IMG/VR virus record: IMGVR_UViG_3300010354_000758
Location: 1-22,186 of that record
Strand: one strand, 5' to 3'
DNA length: 22,186 bases
From: a virus
A model generated the notes under the pieces. It searched no databases. It saw only the letters and a list, made by a program, of their open reading frames with translations, and had not been told where the DNA came from. Below are positions 10,601 to 16,181 of this stretch, one piece after another. Position numbers and translations under genes: made by a program. The number at the start of each line of letters is the position of its first letter. Position 1 is the stretch's first letter.

Positions 10601-13600
10601 CTTGATGGAAGAACAAAAGATGTAATTGATGATGTTGATTTAAAATATGTTATTGGTAAAGATAGAGTTGAGATTATTCAAAATACTCTTAAATTATCTG
10701 ACACCACTCCATCAATAATTCCTACAGAAAATCCAAACGGAATCAGAGTTTCCTCTTTAAGTTATAATAGTTCTTCTCAAGAAGTAACAGCAACATTAAA
10801 GACAGAATATAGTGATTCTTTCCCACTTTCAATTAACGACAAAATATTAGTTGAAGGTGTTAGTGTTGGTGTTGGATCTACAGGAAAGGGATATAATTCA
10901 TCTGCATATGAATATGCATTATTTACAGTTACAGATTTAGATCCTAATTTAGGTGGTGGAGTTGGAGTCGTAACTTACAGCATGTCTGGTTATGTTGGAG
11001 ATGGAGAGTATCCTGGTAATTTTGACTCCGATACTTCTGCTGCTACTTTAGTACCAGAGAAATATTTTCCACAATTTAGTCCAGTTTTAAAATCAAATGA
11101 GTTCTTAAAATCAAATGAAGTAACGGATGGAGATTCTGTTGGCATTGTTTTTGATTGGAATAAAAATAGCAAACTACTTACCGTAGAATCTGCAGATACT
11201 TTTGAAGCAGGTAAAACAATTAAATCTCCACAGACTGGTGCTAAAGGATTAATTAATGATGTAATCTCTTCAGAATCTCATTATAATCTTGACTACTTCT
11301 CTGTCATTGAAAATGGATGGGAATATTCAACTGGTTTCTTAAATGATGAACTTCAAAAAATCCACGATAATGAATATTATCAAAACTTCTCATATTCAAT
11401 TAAATCTAAAGTTCCATATGAAGAGTGGAATGATGCTGTTAGTTCCCTAAACCATACGTCTGGATTTAGAAAATTTAGTGATTTACAAATTGAATCCCAA
11501 CTTCCATCAATATCTGTAGACACTCTTGCATTACGCCCAATCGGTGATGTAACTAATCAGATTGACATTGTTAGTGTATACGATACAAATTGCGTTCCCA
11601 ACTTTGATTTGGTTTCAGAGACATATCTTACCAATAATTCAATTGCTTTCTCCGATGAAATAATATTTAAGACTCGTATTCTCACTGATTATGCAGAGTC
11701 TGTTGGAAATAGAGTACTGACTATTGATGATATTAGTGGAGAATTTAACAATACTGCAAGATCAACTCCATATGCTGAAGTTTTCAGAAAGAGAGTTGCT
11801 GATGGTAGAGCACAAAAGTTTATCACCTATGTAAAGGATAGACTATTTGTTGGAGAAAGACAATTAATGATGGTCACAGTCCTTAATGATATTGGACGTG
11901 GCATTGCAATGATGAATCAATATGGAAGAGTGGAATCTGTTCTTGATCTTGGTTCATTTGACTACGTTATTGATGGATCTGAAGGTATTCTTAATTACTA
12001 TCCAACTAAGTACACGCTTAACAACTATAACGTATCTACATTATCATACAACATAGATCAACTTGACCTTGGCACAACAACACTTGCTTCAATTGGAAGC
12101 ACAACAATTGGAATATCCACAGTAAGTGGATTCCATGGTGCACTTGTAAGTATTGCATCTTCAAATATTCTTGCAAATGGTGCTTTACCACAGACAATGG
12201 TCACTCTTGCTGGTATTGGTACAACTTCATCTGGAACTAGATCAGCAAAGATTTTAGTACACGTTGAATCTAATGATGGCAGGTGTGAATATGATGAATT
12301 AAATCTTATTCATGATGGAACAGAAATTGAATTGCTTGAATATGGTCAACTAAGTGTTCACTCAACTGATGAATATTCTGCTATTGGATTAGGAACATAT
12401 CATCCATACTTCTCTGGGTCTGATATAAAAATTGATTATACTCCTGCGGTCGGAATTGTAACTGCTAAATTGAATACTGTTGTTGTTGCTATCTCATCTG
12501 AAGGATACACTGGAATTGGATCCTTTGATATGTCTTATGGACAACTTATTGCTAAATCAACCAACATTGCAGCATCAGGGTCTCCATCTGCAGTTGGTGT
12601 TGCGAGTTATATTAATGATTATGATGCTGCATATTGTCTGGTTCAAGTTTCAGATACTACAAATTCAAGATATCAATTCAGTGAAATTTTAGTTCTTGAT
12701 GACAATAATGAAGTATACTTAACCGAATACGGTAATGTAGAAACATTTGCTGGTTTAGGAACATTTGGTGGAATAAGAACTGGAGATATTACCGAACTCA
12801 CATTTACTCCCAATAGTGGCATAAATGTTCATGTAAAAACATTAATTCATTCTCTTCGCATAGAAGAGAATCCTAGTGGTGAATCATTTGTTGATTTTAA
12901 TAATGCTTCTCTTGATAGTGGATTTGAAATTTATACAGGAACTGAAGTTTCAATTAAGAGAGACTTCAATTTAACTCACAAAACCTATCCAATATTTAAG
13001 AGAGTATTTGACGGAACAGATTCTGAAATTGTCAGCATTGATGCAGATACTATTGTATTGCCAAATCACTTCTTTGTGAGTGGTGAAGAGGTTACTTATG
13101 CTCCTCAAACTGGAGTTAGTACAAACTGCATCGGTATTGCAACAACATCTATTACTGGAATTGGATTGACTGATAAATTACCATCGTCAGTATTTGTAAT
13201 TAAAATAAGTGATAATAAAATTCAACTCGCAGCAACGGCAGAAAACGCTCTTAGGAGAAATCCAGTTGCTTTGGACTTTACCTCTGTTGGAATTGGAACA
13301 TCACATAGTATAACCGCAAAGAATCAAAACAAGAAAGTTTTAGTTTCAATTGATAATGCAATTCAGTCACCTATTGTCGGAACTTCTGTAACAACAACTT
13401 TAACAAAGGAACTTTTAGTTTCAGAAGATACAGCATACTTTGCTGGAATAACGTCAATATTTGGTGCAGATTATGTTCAAATTGATAATGAAATTATGAA
13501 GGTTCTTGGTGTTGGAATTGGAAGCACAAATGCGGTCAAACTGACAAGAGCATGGCTTGGGACACCTATTGCAGGACATTCCACTGGAGCAAAAGTAACT

Positions 13601-16162
13601 AAGATTAGAGGCAATTATAATATCATTGACAATATTATTAACTTCATTGAAGCACCTTATGGAAATAATCCAATAGGTTCTATTACAGATCCACCACAAT
13701 TTAGAGATTGGATAGGTATCACTACCTCATCAAGTTTTAATGGAAGAGTATTCACTCGTTCTGGTGTGGAAGGAGATACTAATGAAACCTATACAAGAAA
13801 CTATATCTATGATGATATTTCGCAAAACTTTACTGGTCAAGAAAAGAACTTTAGATTAACCTCAGACAAATCTAATGTAATTGGAGTTTCTACAAATAAT
13901 GCAATTGTATTGATTAATGGAGTATTCCAAGGTCCAGGTTTGAATTATGATTATACGATGAGTGAGGCAAGTGGAATTACAACTATTACATTTACTGGAA
14001 CTGCAAGTTCCGTTTCATATGATCCGAACAACGCAAATATTCCAGTTGGTGGTGTAATTGTTTCTGTTGGTTCAACAGAAGGATTTGGATATCAACCTCT
14101 GATTGGTGCTGGAGGAACAGCAGTTGTTTCTGCTGCAGGAACTATATCATCGGTCAGCATTGGAAACAGTGGATCTGGATATAGAGTTGGTGTTCAAACT
14201 GTTCGTGTTGGTGTTGCACTTTCATCAACAGAAACTCCAAATATTGAATTCATTGGAACTGCAGTTGTAAGTAATGGTCACATTGTTAGTATTGCAGTTA
14301 CAAATCCAGGTGTTGGATATACTTCAACAAATCCACCTTATGTTGTAATTGATGCGCCACTTTCGTACACAAATATACCATTAGAATATAGTTCTGATTC
14401 TGCTTCTGGAGCTGGTGCACAAGCAAAAATTAATATTGTTGTTGGTCAAGGTTCAAGCATAATTGACTTTGAAATTGTAAATACTGGTTATGGATATGGT
14501 GCTGGTCAAATATTAACCATTCCAACTGGAGGATTGACAGGAATTCCAACAACATCAAGTCCAAACTTTAGAGAATTCCAAGTTACAATTCAAGATGTAG
14601 ATAATGACGAATTCTCTGCTTGGTCTGTTGGACAACTTCAAGTTCTGGATGATTTTTCAAATCTTTTCAACGGAACAAGAAAATCATTCCCAATCAGTTT
14701 GAACGGAAATAGACTGTCTATTCAGGCAAAACCAGGATCAAGTATTTCAATTCAAGATACACTTTTAATATTCATAAATGATATTTTACAGGTTGCTGAA
14801 GAATCATATATCTTTAATGGTGGAAGCAGCATAACCTTTAAGGAAGCACCAAAGTCAGGAGATACTCTGAAATTTATCTTCTATAAAGGAACTGGTGGAT
14901 CTGACGTTATTGATAGAGAAATTATTGATACTGTAAAATCTGGTGATGATTTAACTATCGGATTTGATAAGGGATTGGGACAGAATATGTTCCAACAACA
15001 AACGACAAGAACAGTTAGTGAAGTAACTTCATCTAATTCTGTTGACACTAACGTTTATTATGGTCCTGGATTGTCTGAAGATAATGAACTTTACAGACCA
15101 GTTACTTGGTGCAGACAAACTGAAGATAGAGTAATTGATGGTCAAACCGTTAGTAAGACTCGTGAACTTTATGAACCTTCTATTTTCCCAACAGCATACT
15201 TGATTAATTCCGTTGGAGTTGGTTCTACCGTAGTATTTGTTGATAATATCAGACCATTCTTCAACCAGACCAATGAAAATATTGTTTCTGTTGACTTCCA
15301 AAAGGAAATTGTTATTGTAAACTATGGCGAAAAAGTTTCTGCTGCTGCTACTGCAATAGTTTCTGCTGCAGGAACTATATCATCTATCATAATATCAACT
15401 GGTGGAGTTGGATACTCAACAACCCCAGAGGTTAATATTCAAAATCCAGTTGGTCTTGGTTCAACAGCAAGATCTCTTGCAACTGCAACTATTTCTGCTG
15501 GAGGAACAGTTTCTAGCGTAGCGGTGACAACTCCTGGAGTTGGATATACCATCACAAACCCACCCGTAGTTTTAATCTCACCACCAACATTTACAACAGA
15601 ACAAAATACGATTGTTTCGTATGAAGGTGATTTTGGAATCATCACAGGAATTGCAACAACATCAGTTGGAGCAGCAGTGACTGGAATTATATTTGATTTA
15701 GTTATACCAGAGTATTCTTCATTGAGAAATGCTGATGTAACTGCATACACTTCAAGAAGTGGGATTAACACTGGATATTACTTTACAGTATTCAATTCAA
15801 ACGTTGGTAATGGCGTAACATCAATAGATGAAAATAATAGTGTTGTTGGTGTAGGAACTTCATTCCTGGATAATGTTTATAAAGTTACAAGTGTTGGAAT
15901 AGCAACAACTGGTGCAATTGGACTTGGAGTTACAACAGTGACTAGAGTTACGGTCAGTGTTTCTAATTACAATGGATTAACTATTCCTGGACTAGGTTAT
16001 AGTGATTTCTATGGTGAATATAGTTGGGGAAGAGTTCTATTGACAGATAGAAATAAACTTCAATCGTATGAAGCATTTACCACAAATGGTGTTGTTGGAA
16101 TTAAGACTGGTCCAATTATTAAGAGAAACAAATCTCTGAAATATCAAAATTACAGTTCATAA
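4016..16162 (+). CDS. Giant (4048 aa) gp7-like baseplate wedge protein with YHYH and beta-repeat modules
   Basis: One uninterrupted 12.1-kb frame begins five bases after gp6. Residues 1-260 resemble part of the C-terminal region of T4 gp7. D193-V216 reads DFYSTRGTDESFKILFKSLY then NEDV, against T4 'DFYSTKG...LFKVLYNEEV', and the T4 feature 'Y-x-IKS-x-x-P-x-x-x-W...H-x-x-GF' reappears at Y2460-F2484. Between these lie a YHYH-type domain (about 1223-1353) and many beta repeats. After them come a tandem duplicated domain (2687-2949), two INGVxQ-type modules and more GxGY repeats. The C-terminus ends in IIKRNKSLKYQNYSS. No signal peptide or membrane segment is seen. Its place between gp6 and gp8 is that of gp7 in T4, which has 1032 residues and links gp6, gp8, gp10 and gp53. 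The structural role is well supported; the role of the added modules (adhesion, side fibres or scaffolding) is inference. Confidence 0.88.
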   Translation: MTEKRVQFNKIVRNQLPSYVQEEFPLIGEFLTSYYQGQEYQGAPADLIQNIDSYIKLDSCGKIIKSTTLTSDIDFFDTTISVENTEGFPENYGLIKIDDEIITYASKTDISFVGCVRGFSGITSFTNPNNPEDLVFSTSTAEEHTNETVVENLSVLFLEEFLKKIKNQVLPGFQSRDLAKDLNQTQFIRQSKDFYSTRGTDESFKILFKSLYNEDVSIIRPRDYVISPSNANYKKTRDLIVEVVSGNPEELLNKTLFQDQFENISKAYAPVSNVEKISVGILTDLYYKVSIDGSFTQNDGSSELLYGKLSIHPKTKLIGNIGAGKTFFDVDSTVGFPKQGTVAFTYSDGTTGVATYSDKTINQFLGISTDAITATVLDGAEIDQNTYAYAAGAGTTDGIRVKIRSVLNNLQTATDSRYQQIGSKVKIKNLGRIGSGKKANNWLFNTAQSYNVESLTLVDSTNNTYRLVTKDTNILRIGDGLALTNNNDQVLENTFIVFDVFDEQTCLIRGLGISSPSSIVKVKRTITKIDSNIHNNLNQITANIQNVYLDSDKILVASASLPSYGEPLSQTGIKFGPKTQKIVFSGIFNKNQDTVTFTNVVDHNFFTGDAIYYTPEKGSVTTVTSEGNSVFQEYVISSIFAEGLYFVKRIDGKSIKLAKSRSNIYNNIFVTVDTDGNDTKTIQNNIIEKYEFKGKIIEPQKLLREISLPVNDGKSYETTVGYNGILINGVEILNYKSRDIVYYGKLNSIDVVSGGKNYDVISPPILSITDSVGTGATGYCSVKGSFSEIRVLNSGFDYVEVPTIKIIGGNGQGAKADAKLITIPHEVTFNSSGIGTAVGIGSDDSSIGFSTYHKFRNTERIVYKTFGRKALVGLDTGAVYYVSVKDDYRVKLHKNLNDAVSGINTVTFTDYGDGIHSLNSLNGKAVLNSINIIDPGTGYENKRRTCGVAGINTALNTINIIDHGYKTGEILKYSVDGTTISGLSTLSEYYVTVVDKDSFKLSVVGVGTTNKDFYFRTGQFENLTSSGSGTHNFNYQDIVVEVIGKVGLSSIGQNTFKASAQPIVRGEITSVYLSDNGVGYGASEVLNFERLPSVSLYTGRGAELIPVISQGKIVSVAINNGGNNYNTPPELTISGIGTGARLTPEITNGSITSIKINNSGVGYGVSTTFIAVTPAGTGAEFKPTIQTWRVNEFRKNYSNLTDDDTFISKPTNIDFGLQASNVYAPRTFRRVLYSTDGDGNTLYGKKDLTLVNGQETNNIDHSPIIGWSYDGYPIYGPYGYNTKTGGTVTQLKSGYSLELKSDRPPTSIFPPEFFVEDFTWRNSSDESVLDENNGRFCVTPEFPKGIYAYFATFDSAPSSDGVFKNYKKPAFPYLIGNSFHSKPNEFNTKKSSNQNEYDLNGTNWVRNTYPYALNKNYSGYDYVNQSYKYVTQDSIIKFAEKGSVDSIGILTGGTKYQVNDALVFKGDLAGNIPAVARVSRVSGVGVGTISVANTKLEGVEFYPASGNGDFIGVNSSPHTLKFNDVVVFSGLSTTSSLLAGSYNVGVTTNILSLSSAVSNSNVTGIVTYFSVTGDLTFPRLSENDILLIGAEKVKVLNVDRISSRIRVVRAVDNTVSSAHTATTTLLELPRRFTVNVGYKTAFDNKVNKEYYFNPSESVALGSDSGVGAGITLSFANPGAGITQIFAPTRSIYLPNHGLKTGDELSYRIFDGNTIGVATVGGGSTHGLTNHSTLYVAKLNEDLIGLSTVRVGLGTTGTFVGIASTTSHQGLLYFVGLGTGSYHSFKVSYPGVITGSVEKNLVTVSAAGTHGLLRNDSVVVSVNPSISTSVTFKYNLPNRKLVSTGLDFVAAGVGTTSNTISLNNHKLTTGQKVIHTSSSPASGLENDKEYFVYVVDKDNIKLTDTKYETQKSIPTFVNISTQASGTISPVNPPLSFYRNSTVSFNLGDSSLSYTQSSTQYSGFYLEFYTDSKFTQKYETSGVETKFDVSQSGTVGVTSIAKVTLNVNQNTPDILYYKLIPINSKENLTGNKEIVVDDSVHLNNQILIKNSDYSGEFTISDYTPNTFSYNLRRYPEASSYTSSQSEISYTTDSSNAFGPISSVKIKDKGKGYTKLPGISTVVSDYGTGAILEASSKTIGKIRTTKIENIGFDYPSDFTLKPSTSVPQVLKVEPLTSFDYIGVTSFGTGYTVAPKLVVLDGRTKDVIDDVDLKYVIGKDRVEIIQNTLKLSDTTPSIIPTENPNGIRVSSLSYNSSSQEVTATLKTEYSDSFPLSINDKILVEGVSVGVGSTGKGYNSSAYEYALFTVTDLDPNLGGGVGVVTYSMSGYVGDGEYPGNFDSDTSAATLVPEKYFPQFSPVLKSNEFLKSNEVTDGDSVGIVFDWNKNSKLLTVESADTFEAGKTIKSPQTGAKGLINDVISSESHYNLDYFSVIENGWEYSTGFLNDELQKIHDNEYYQNFSYSIKSKVPYEEWNDAVSSLNHTSGFRKFSDLQIESQLPSISVDTLALRPIGDVTNQIDIVSVYDTNCVPNFDLVSETYLTNNSIAFSDEIIFKTRILTDYAESVGNRVLTIDDISGEFNNTARSTPYAEVFRKRVADGRAQKFITYVKDRLFVGERQLMMVTVLNDIGRGIAMMNQYGRVESVLDLGSFDYVIDGSEGILNYYPTKYTLNNYNVSTLSYNIDQLDLGTTTLASIGSTTIGISTVSGFHGALVSIASSNILANGALPQTMVTLAGIGTTSSGTRSAKILVHVESNDGRCEYDELNLIHDGTEIELLEYGQLSVHSTDEYSAIGLGTYHPYFSGSDIKIDYTPAVGIVTAKLNTVVVAISSEGYTGIGSFDMSYGQLIAKSTNIAASGSPSAVGVASYINDYDAAYCLVQVSDTTNSRYQFSEILVLDDNNEVYLTEYGNVETFAGLGTFGGIRTGDITELTFTPNSGINVHVKTLIHSLRIEENPSGESFVDFNNASLDSGFEIYTGTEVSIKRDFNLTHKTYPIFKRVFDGTDSEIVSIDADTIVLPNHFFVSGEEVTYAPQTGVSTNCIGIATTSITGIGLTDKLPSSVFVIKISDNKIQLAATAENALRRNPVALDFTSVGIGTSHSITAKNQNKKVLVSIDNAIQSPIVGTSVTTTLTKELLVSEDTAYFAGITSIFGADYVQIDNEIMKVLGVGIGSTNAVKLTRAWLGTPIAGHSTGAKVTKIRGNYNIIDNIINFIEAPYGNNPIGSITDPPQFRDWIGITTSSSFNGRVFTRSGVEGDTNETYTRNYIYDDISQNFTGQEKNFRLTSDKSNVIGVSTNNAIVLINGVFQGPGLNYDYTMSEASGITTITFTGTASSVSYDPNNANIPVGGVIVSVGSTEGFGYQPLIGAGGTAVVSAAGTISSVSIGNSGSGYRVGVQTVRVGVALSSTETPNIEFIGTAVVSNGHIVSIAVTNPGVGYTSTNPPYVVIDAPLSYTNIPLEYSSDSASGAGAQAKINIVVGQGSSIIDFEIVNTGYGYGAGQILTIPTGGLTGIPTTSSPNFREFQVTIQDVDNDEFSAWSVGQLQVLDDFSNLFNGTRKSFPISLNGNRLSIQAKPGSSISIQDTLLIFINDILQVAEESYIFNGGSSITFKEAPKSGDTLKFIFYKGTGGSDVIDREIIDTVKSGDDLTIGFDKGLGQNMFQQQTTRTVSEVTSSNSVDTNVYYGPGLSEDNELYRPVTWCRQTEDRVIDGQTVSKTRELYEPSIFPTAYLINSVGVGSTVVFVDNIRPFFNQTNENIVSVDFQKEIVIVNYGEKVSAAATAIVSAAGTISSIIISTGGVGYSTTPEVNIQNPVGLGSTARSLATATISAGGTVSSVAVTTPGVGYTITNPPVVLISPPTFTTEQNTIVSYEGDFGIITGIATTSVGAAVTGIIFDLVIPEYSSLRNADVTAYTSRSGINTGYYFTVFNSNVGNGVTSIDENNSVVGVGTSFLDNVYKVTSVGIATTGAIGLGVTTVTRVTVSVSNYNGLTIPGLGYSDFYGEYSWGRVLLTDRNKLQSYEAFTTNGVVGIKTGPIIKRNKSLKYQNYSS
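4238..4384 (+). repeat. R-G-x-T module, copy 1 (residues 75-123)
   Basis: The pattern is FFDTTISVENTEGFPENYG, then IKIDDEIITY, then FVGCVRGFSGIT. A 'hxV...gFP...hxIdxExixY...hxR(G/A)xxxT' module is common in phage tail proteins. It recurs near residues 1574-1622 and 3136-3194. Confidence 0.6.
5819..5995 (+). repeat. NHxxxTGD module, copy 1 (residues 602-660)
   Basis: DHNFFTGDAIYYTPEKG opens the module and LYFVKRIDGKSIKLAKS closes it. The pattern is a His after Asn/Asp, a Gly-Asp turn, an aromatic strand, then 'YxV...D...(I/F)KL'. It is shared with five other places in this protein. Confidence 0.6.
6260..6487 (+). repeat. GxGY beta-repeat pair (residues 749-824)
   Basis: Two units are visible: IDVVSGGKNYDVISPPILSI followed by GTGATGYCSV, and IRVLNSGFDYVEVPTIKIIG followed by GQGAKADAKL. 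Each is 'h-x-V-x-x-x-G-x-x-Y-x-x-x-P-x-h-x-I' followed by a Gly-rich turn and an Ala-rich strand, about 35-40 residues long. Confidence 0.7.
6569..6691 (+). repeat. NHxxxTGD module, copy 2, divergent (residues 852-892)
   Basis: YHKFRNTERIVYKTFG and AVYYVSVKDDYRVKLHK keep the His, the aromatic strand, the YYV and the KL end, but lack the TGD turn. Confidence 0.5.
6899..7021 (+). repeat. NHxxxTGD module, copy 3 (residues 962-1002)
   Basis: DHGYKTGEILKYSVDG, then LSEYYVTVVDKDSFKLS. This is one of the cleanest copies, with all landmarks (DHG, TGE, YYV, VDKD, FKL) present. Confidence 0.65.
7220..7573 (+). repeat. Three consecutive GxGY beta repeats (residues 1069-1186)
   Basis: The units are TSVYLSDNGVGYGASEVL, VSVAINNGGNNYNTPPELTI and TSIKINNSGVGYGVSTTFIA, each followed by a G-x-G-A strand (GRGAELIPV, GTGARLTPEI, GTGAEFKPTI). 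The spacing of about 38 residues makes this the clearest tandem array in the protein. The YHYH domain starts about 40 residues after it. Confidence 0.75.
7682..8074 (+). other. YHYH-type domain with altered signature (residues 1223-1353)
   Basis: H1261-P1277 reads HSPIIGWSYDGYPIYGP, L1329-C1337 reads LDENNGRFC, and the domain closes with G1345-F1350, GIYAYF. These three blocks in this order are characteristic of the YHYH family (PF14240 as I recall). The name-giving YHYH is YAYF here, so both His positions are changed. The family has no established biochemical role. Confidence 0.8.
8735..8881 (+). repeat. R-G-x-T module, copy 2 (residues 1574-1622)
   Basis: DLTFPRLSENDILLIGAEKV, then IRVVRAVDNTVSSAHTATT. 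It shares the strand-turn 'hhIgxExh' and the 'VxRAxxxT-x-x-x-A-H' end with copy 3. Confidence 0.55.
9095..9253 (+). repeat. NHxxxTGD module, copy 4 (residues 1694-1746)
   Basis: PNHGLKTGDELSYRIFDG, then HGLTNHSTLYVAKLNEDLIG. It has the canonical NHGL-TGD opening and an extra HGL loop before the YVAK strand. Confidence 0.65.
9599..9727 (+). repeat. NHxxxTGD module, copy 5 (residues 1862-1904)
   Basis: NNHKLTTGQKVIHTSSS, then KEYFVYVVDKDNIKLTDT. It shares 'VVDKD' and 'KL' with copy 3. Confidence 0.65.
10301..10609 (+). repeat. GxGY beta repeats (residues 2096-2198)
   Basis: Three units can be read: SSVKIKDKGKGYTKLPGIST then GTGAILEAS, a divergent TTKIENIGFDYPSDFTLKPS, and FDYIGVTSFGTGYTVAPKLV. 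They lie about 240 residues before the second gp7-like block. Confidence 0.65.
11333..11485 (+). other. gp7-like block 2 of the giant protein (residues 2440-2490)
   Basis: YYQNFSYSIKSKVPYEEWND then AVSSLNHTSGFRKF. As I recall T4 gp7, it has 'SYYVMKIKSNLPSSRWKSDV' and then 'RFVHPVGF', with the same spacing of the IKS, P, W, V, H and GF positions. In T4 these lie roughly 110 residues after the LYNEEV motif; here they lie about 2,240 residues after it. Confidence 0.7.
12074..12481 (+). repeat. Tandem duplicated domain, copy 1 (residues 2687-2822)
   Basis: Landmarks are FHGALVSIASSNI, AKILVHVES, YDELNLIHDGTEIELLEYGQ and IGLGTYHPYFSGSDIKIDYT. It aligns with the next 127 residues at a period of about 129-134. 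Confidence 0.7.
12482..12862 (+). repeat. Tandem duplicated domain, copy 2 (residues 2823-2949)
   Basis: Landmarks are MSYGQLIAKSTNI, AYCLVQVSD, FSEILVLDDNNEVYLTEYGN and AGLGTFGGIRTGDITELTFT. E2890 aligns with E2761 of copy 1, and the shared 'E-(L/I)-x-h-x-x-D-x-x-E-h-x-L-x-E-Y-G' and 'GLGT' motifs show a diverged duplication. Confidence 0.7.
13061..13234 (+). repeat. NHxxxTGD module, copy 6 (residues 3016-3073)
   Basis: PNHFFVSGEEVTYAPQTG, then VFVIKISDNKIQLAAT. The Gly-Glu turn and the KIQL end match the other copies. An ITGIGLTDKL insertion lies in the middle. Confidence 0.6.
13421..13597 (+). repeat. R-G-x-T module, copy 3 (residues 3136-3194)
   Basis: YVQIDNEIMKVLGVGIGS, then VKLTRAWLGTPIAGHSTGA. 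'IDNEIM...LTRAWLGT...GH' is the best-preserved version of the module in this protein. Confidence 0.65.
13829..14005 (+). repeat. INGVxQ beta module, copy 1 (residues 3272-3330)
   Basis: FTGQEKNFRLTSDKSNVIGV, then IVLINGVFQGPGLNYDYT and TTITFTG. 'F-x-L-t...I-x-x-N-x-x-x-Q-x-P-x-x-x-Y...I-x-F' is a frequent phage tail-fibre/tail-protein pattern. A second copy lies near 3551-3625. Confidence 0.6.
14054..14533 (+). repeat. GxGY beta-repeat cluster (residues 3347-3506)
   Basis: Units read IVSVGSTEGFGYQPLIG, SSVSIGNSGSGYRVGVQTVR, VSIAVTNPGVGYTSTNPPYV and IDFEIVNTGYGYGAGQILTI. A VSAAGTISS strand before the second unit is repeated near residue 3782. Confidence 0.7.
14126..14151 (+). repeat. 26-bp perfect direct repeat, copy A
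   Basis: A 26-base stretch starting GTTTCTGCTGCAGGAAC is identical to 15359-15384, 1,233 bases downstream and in the same frame, encoding VSAAGTISS each time. Perfect identity at synonymous positions suggests recent duplication or gene conversion between GxGY units. Confidence 0.9.
14666..14890 (+). repeat. INGVxQ beta module, copy 2 (residues 3551-3625)
   Basis: FNGTRKSFPISLNGNRLS, then LLIFINDILQVAEESYIF and SITFKEAPKSGDTLKFIFYK. It has the same order of elements as copy 1, with the fuller 'I-x-F-x-x-A-P-x-x-G-D' ending. Confidence 0.65.
15341..15586 (+). repeat. GxGY beta-repeat pair near the C-terminus (residues 3776-3857)
   Basis: Units read SSIIISTGGVGYSTTPEVNI and SSVAVTTPGVGYTITNPPVV, linked by Ala/Ser-rich strands. 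The second closely matches VSIAVTNPGVGYTSTNPPYV in the preceding cluster. Confidence 0.7.
15359..15384 (+). repeat. 26-bp perfect direct repeat, copy B
   Basis: This is the second copy of the 26-base repeat at 14126-14151, at the same place relative to a GxGY unit. Confidence 0.9.
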
Positions 16163-16170
16163 ATAAATAA
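16159..16170 (+). promoter_or_regulatory. Overlapping TAAATA late-promoter motifs in front of gp8
   Basis: ATAAATAAATAA contains two overlapping TAAATA cores, at 16160-16165 and 16164-16169. The first includes the TAA stop of the giant gene. The gp8 ATG follows 12 bases after the second core, which leaves a leader of only a few bases if the usual T4 late -10 spacing holds for the first core. It probably gives gp8 and the gene after it their own late transcript. Confidence 0.55.
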
Positions 16171-16181
16171 AAAACCCCAAA

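Noticed and set aside
12480-12692. A 70-residue plus-strand frame inside the giant gene
   Set aside because: It overlaps copy 2 of the tandem domain in another frame and its Leu-rich sequence has no support.
15439-15771. A 110-residue frame on the minus strand
   Set aside because: It lies wholly antisense to the conserved repeat region of the giant gene. Its Val/Thr/Pro-rich composition reflects the complementary Gly/Thr codons, and it has no Shine-Dalgarno.
16163-16181. A terminator after the giant gene
   Set aside because: The gap is AT-rich with a CCCC run but no inverted repeat able to form a stem.
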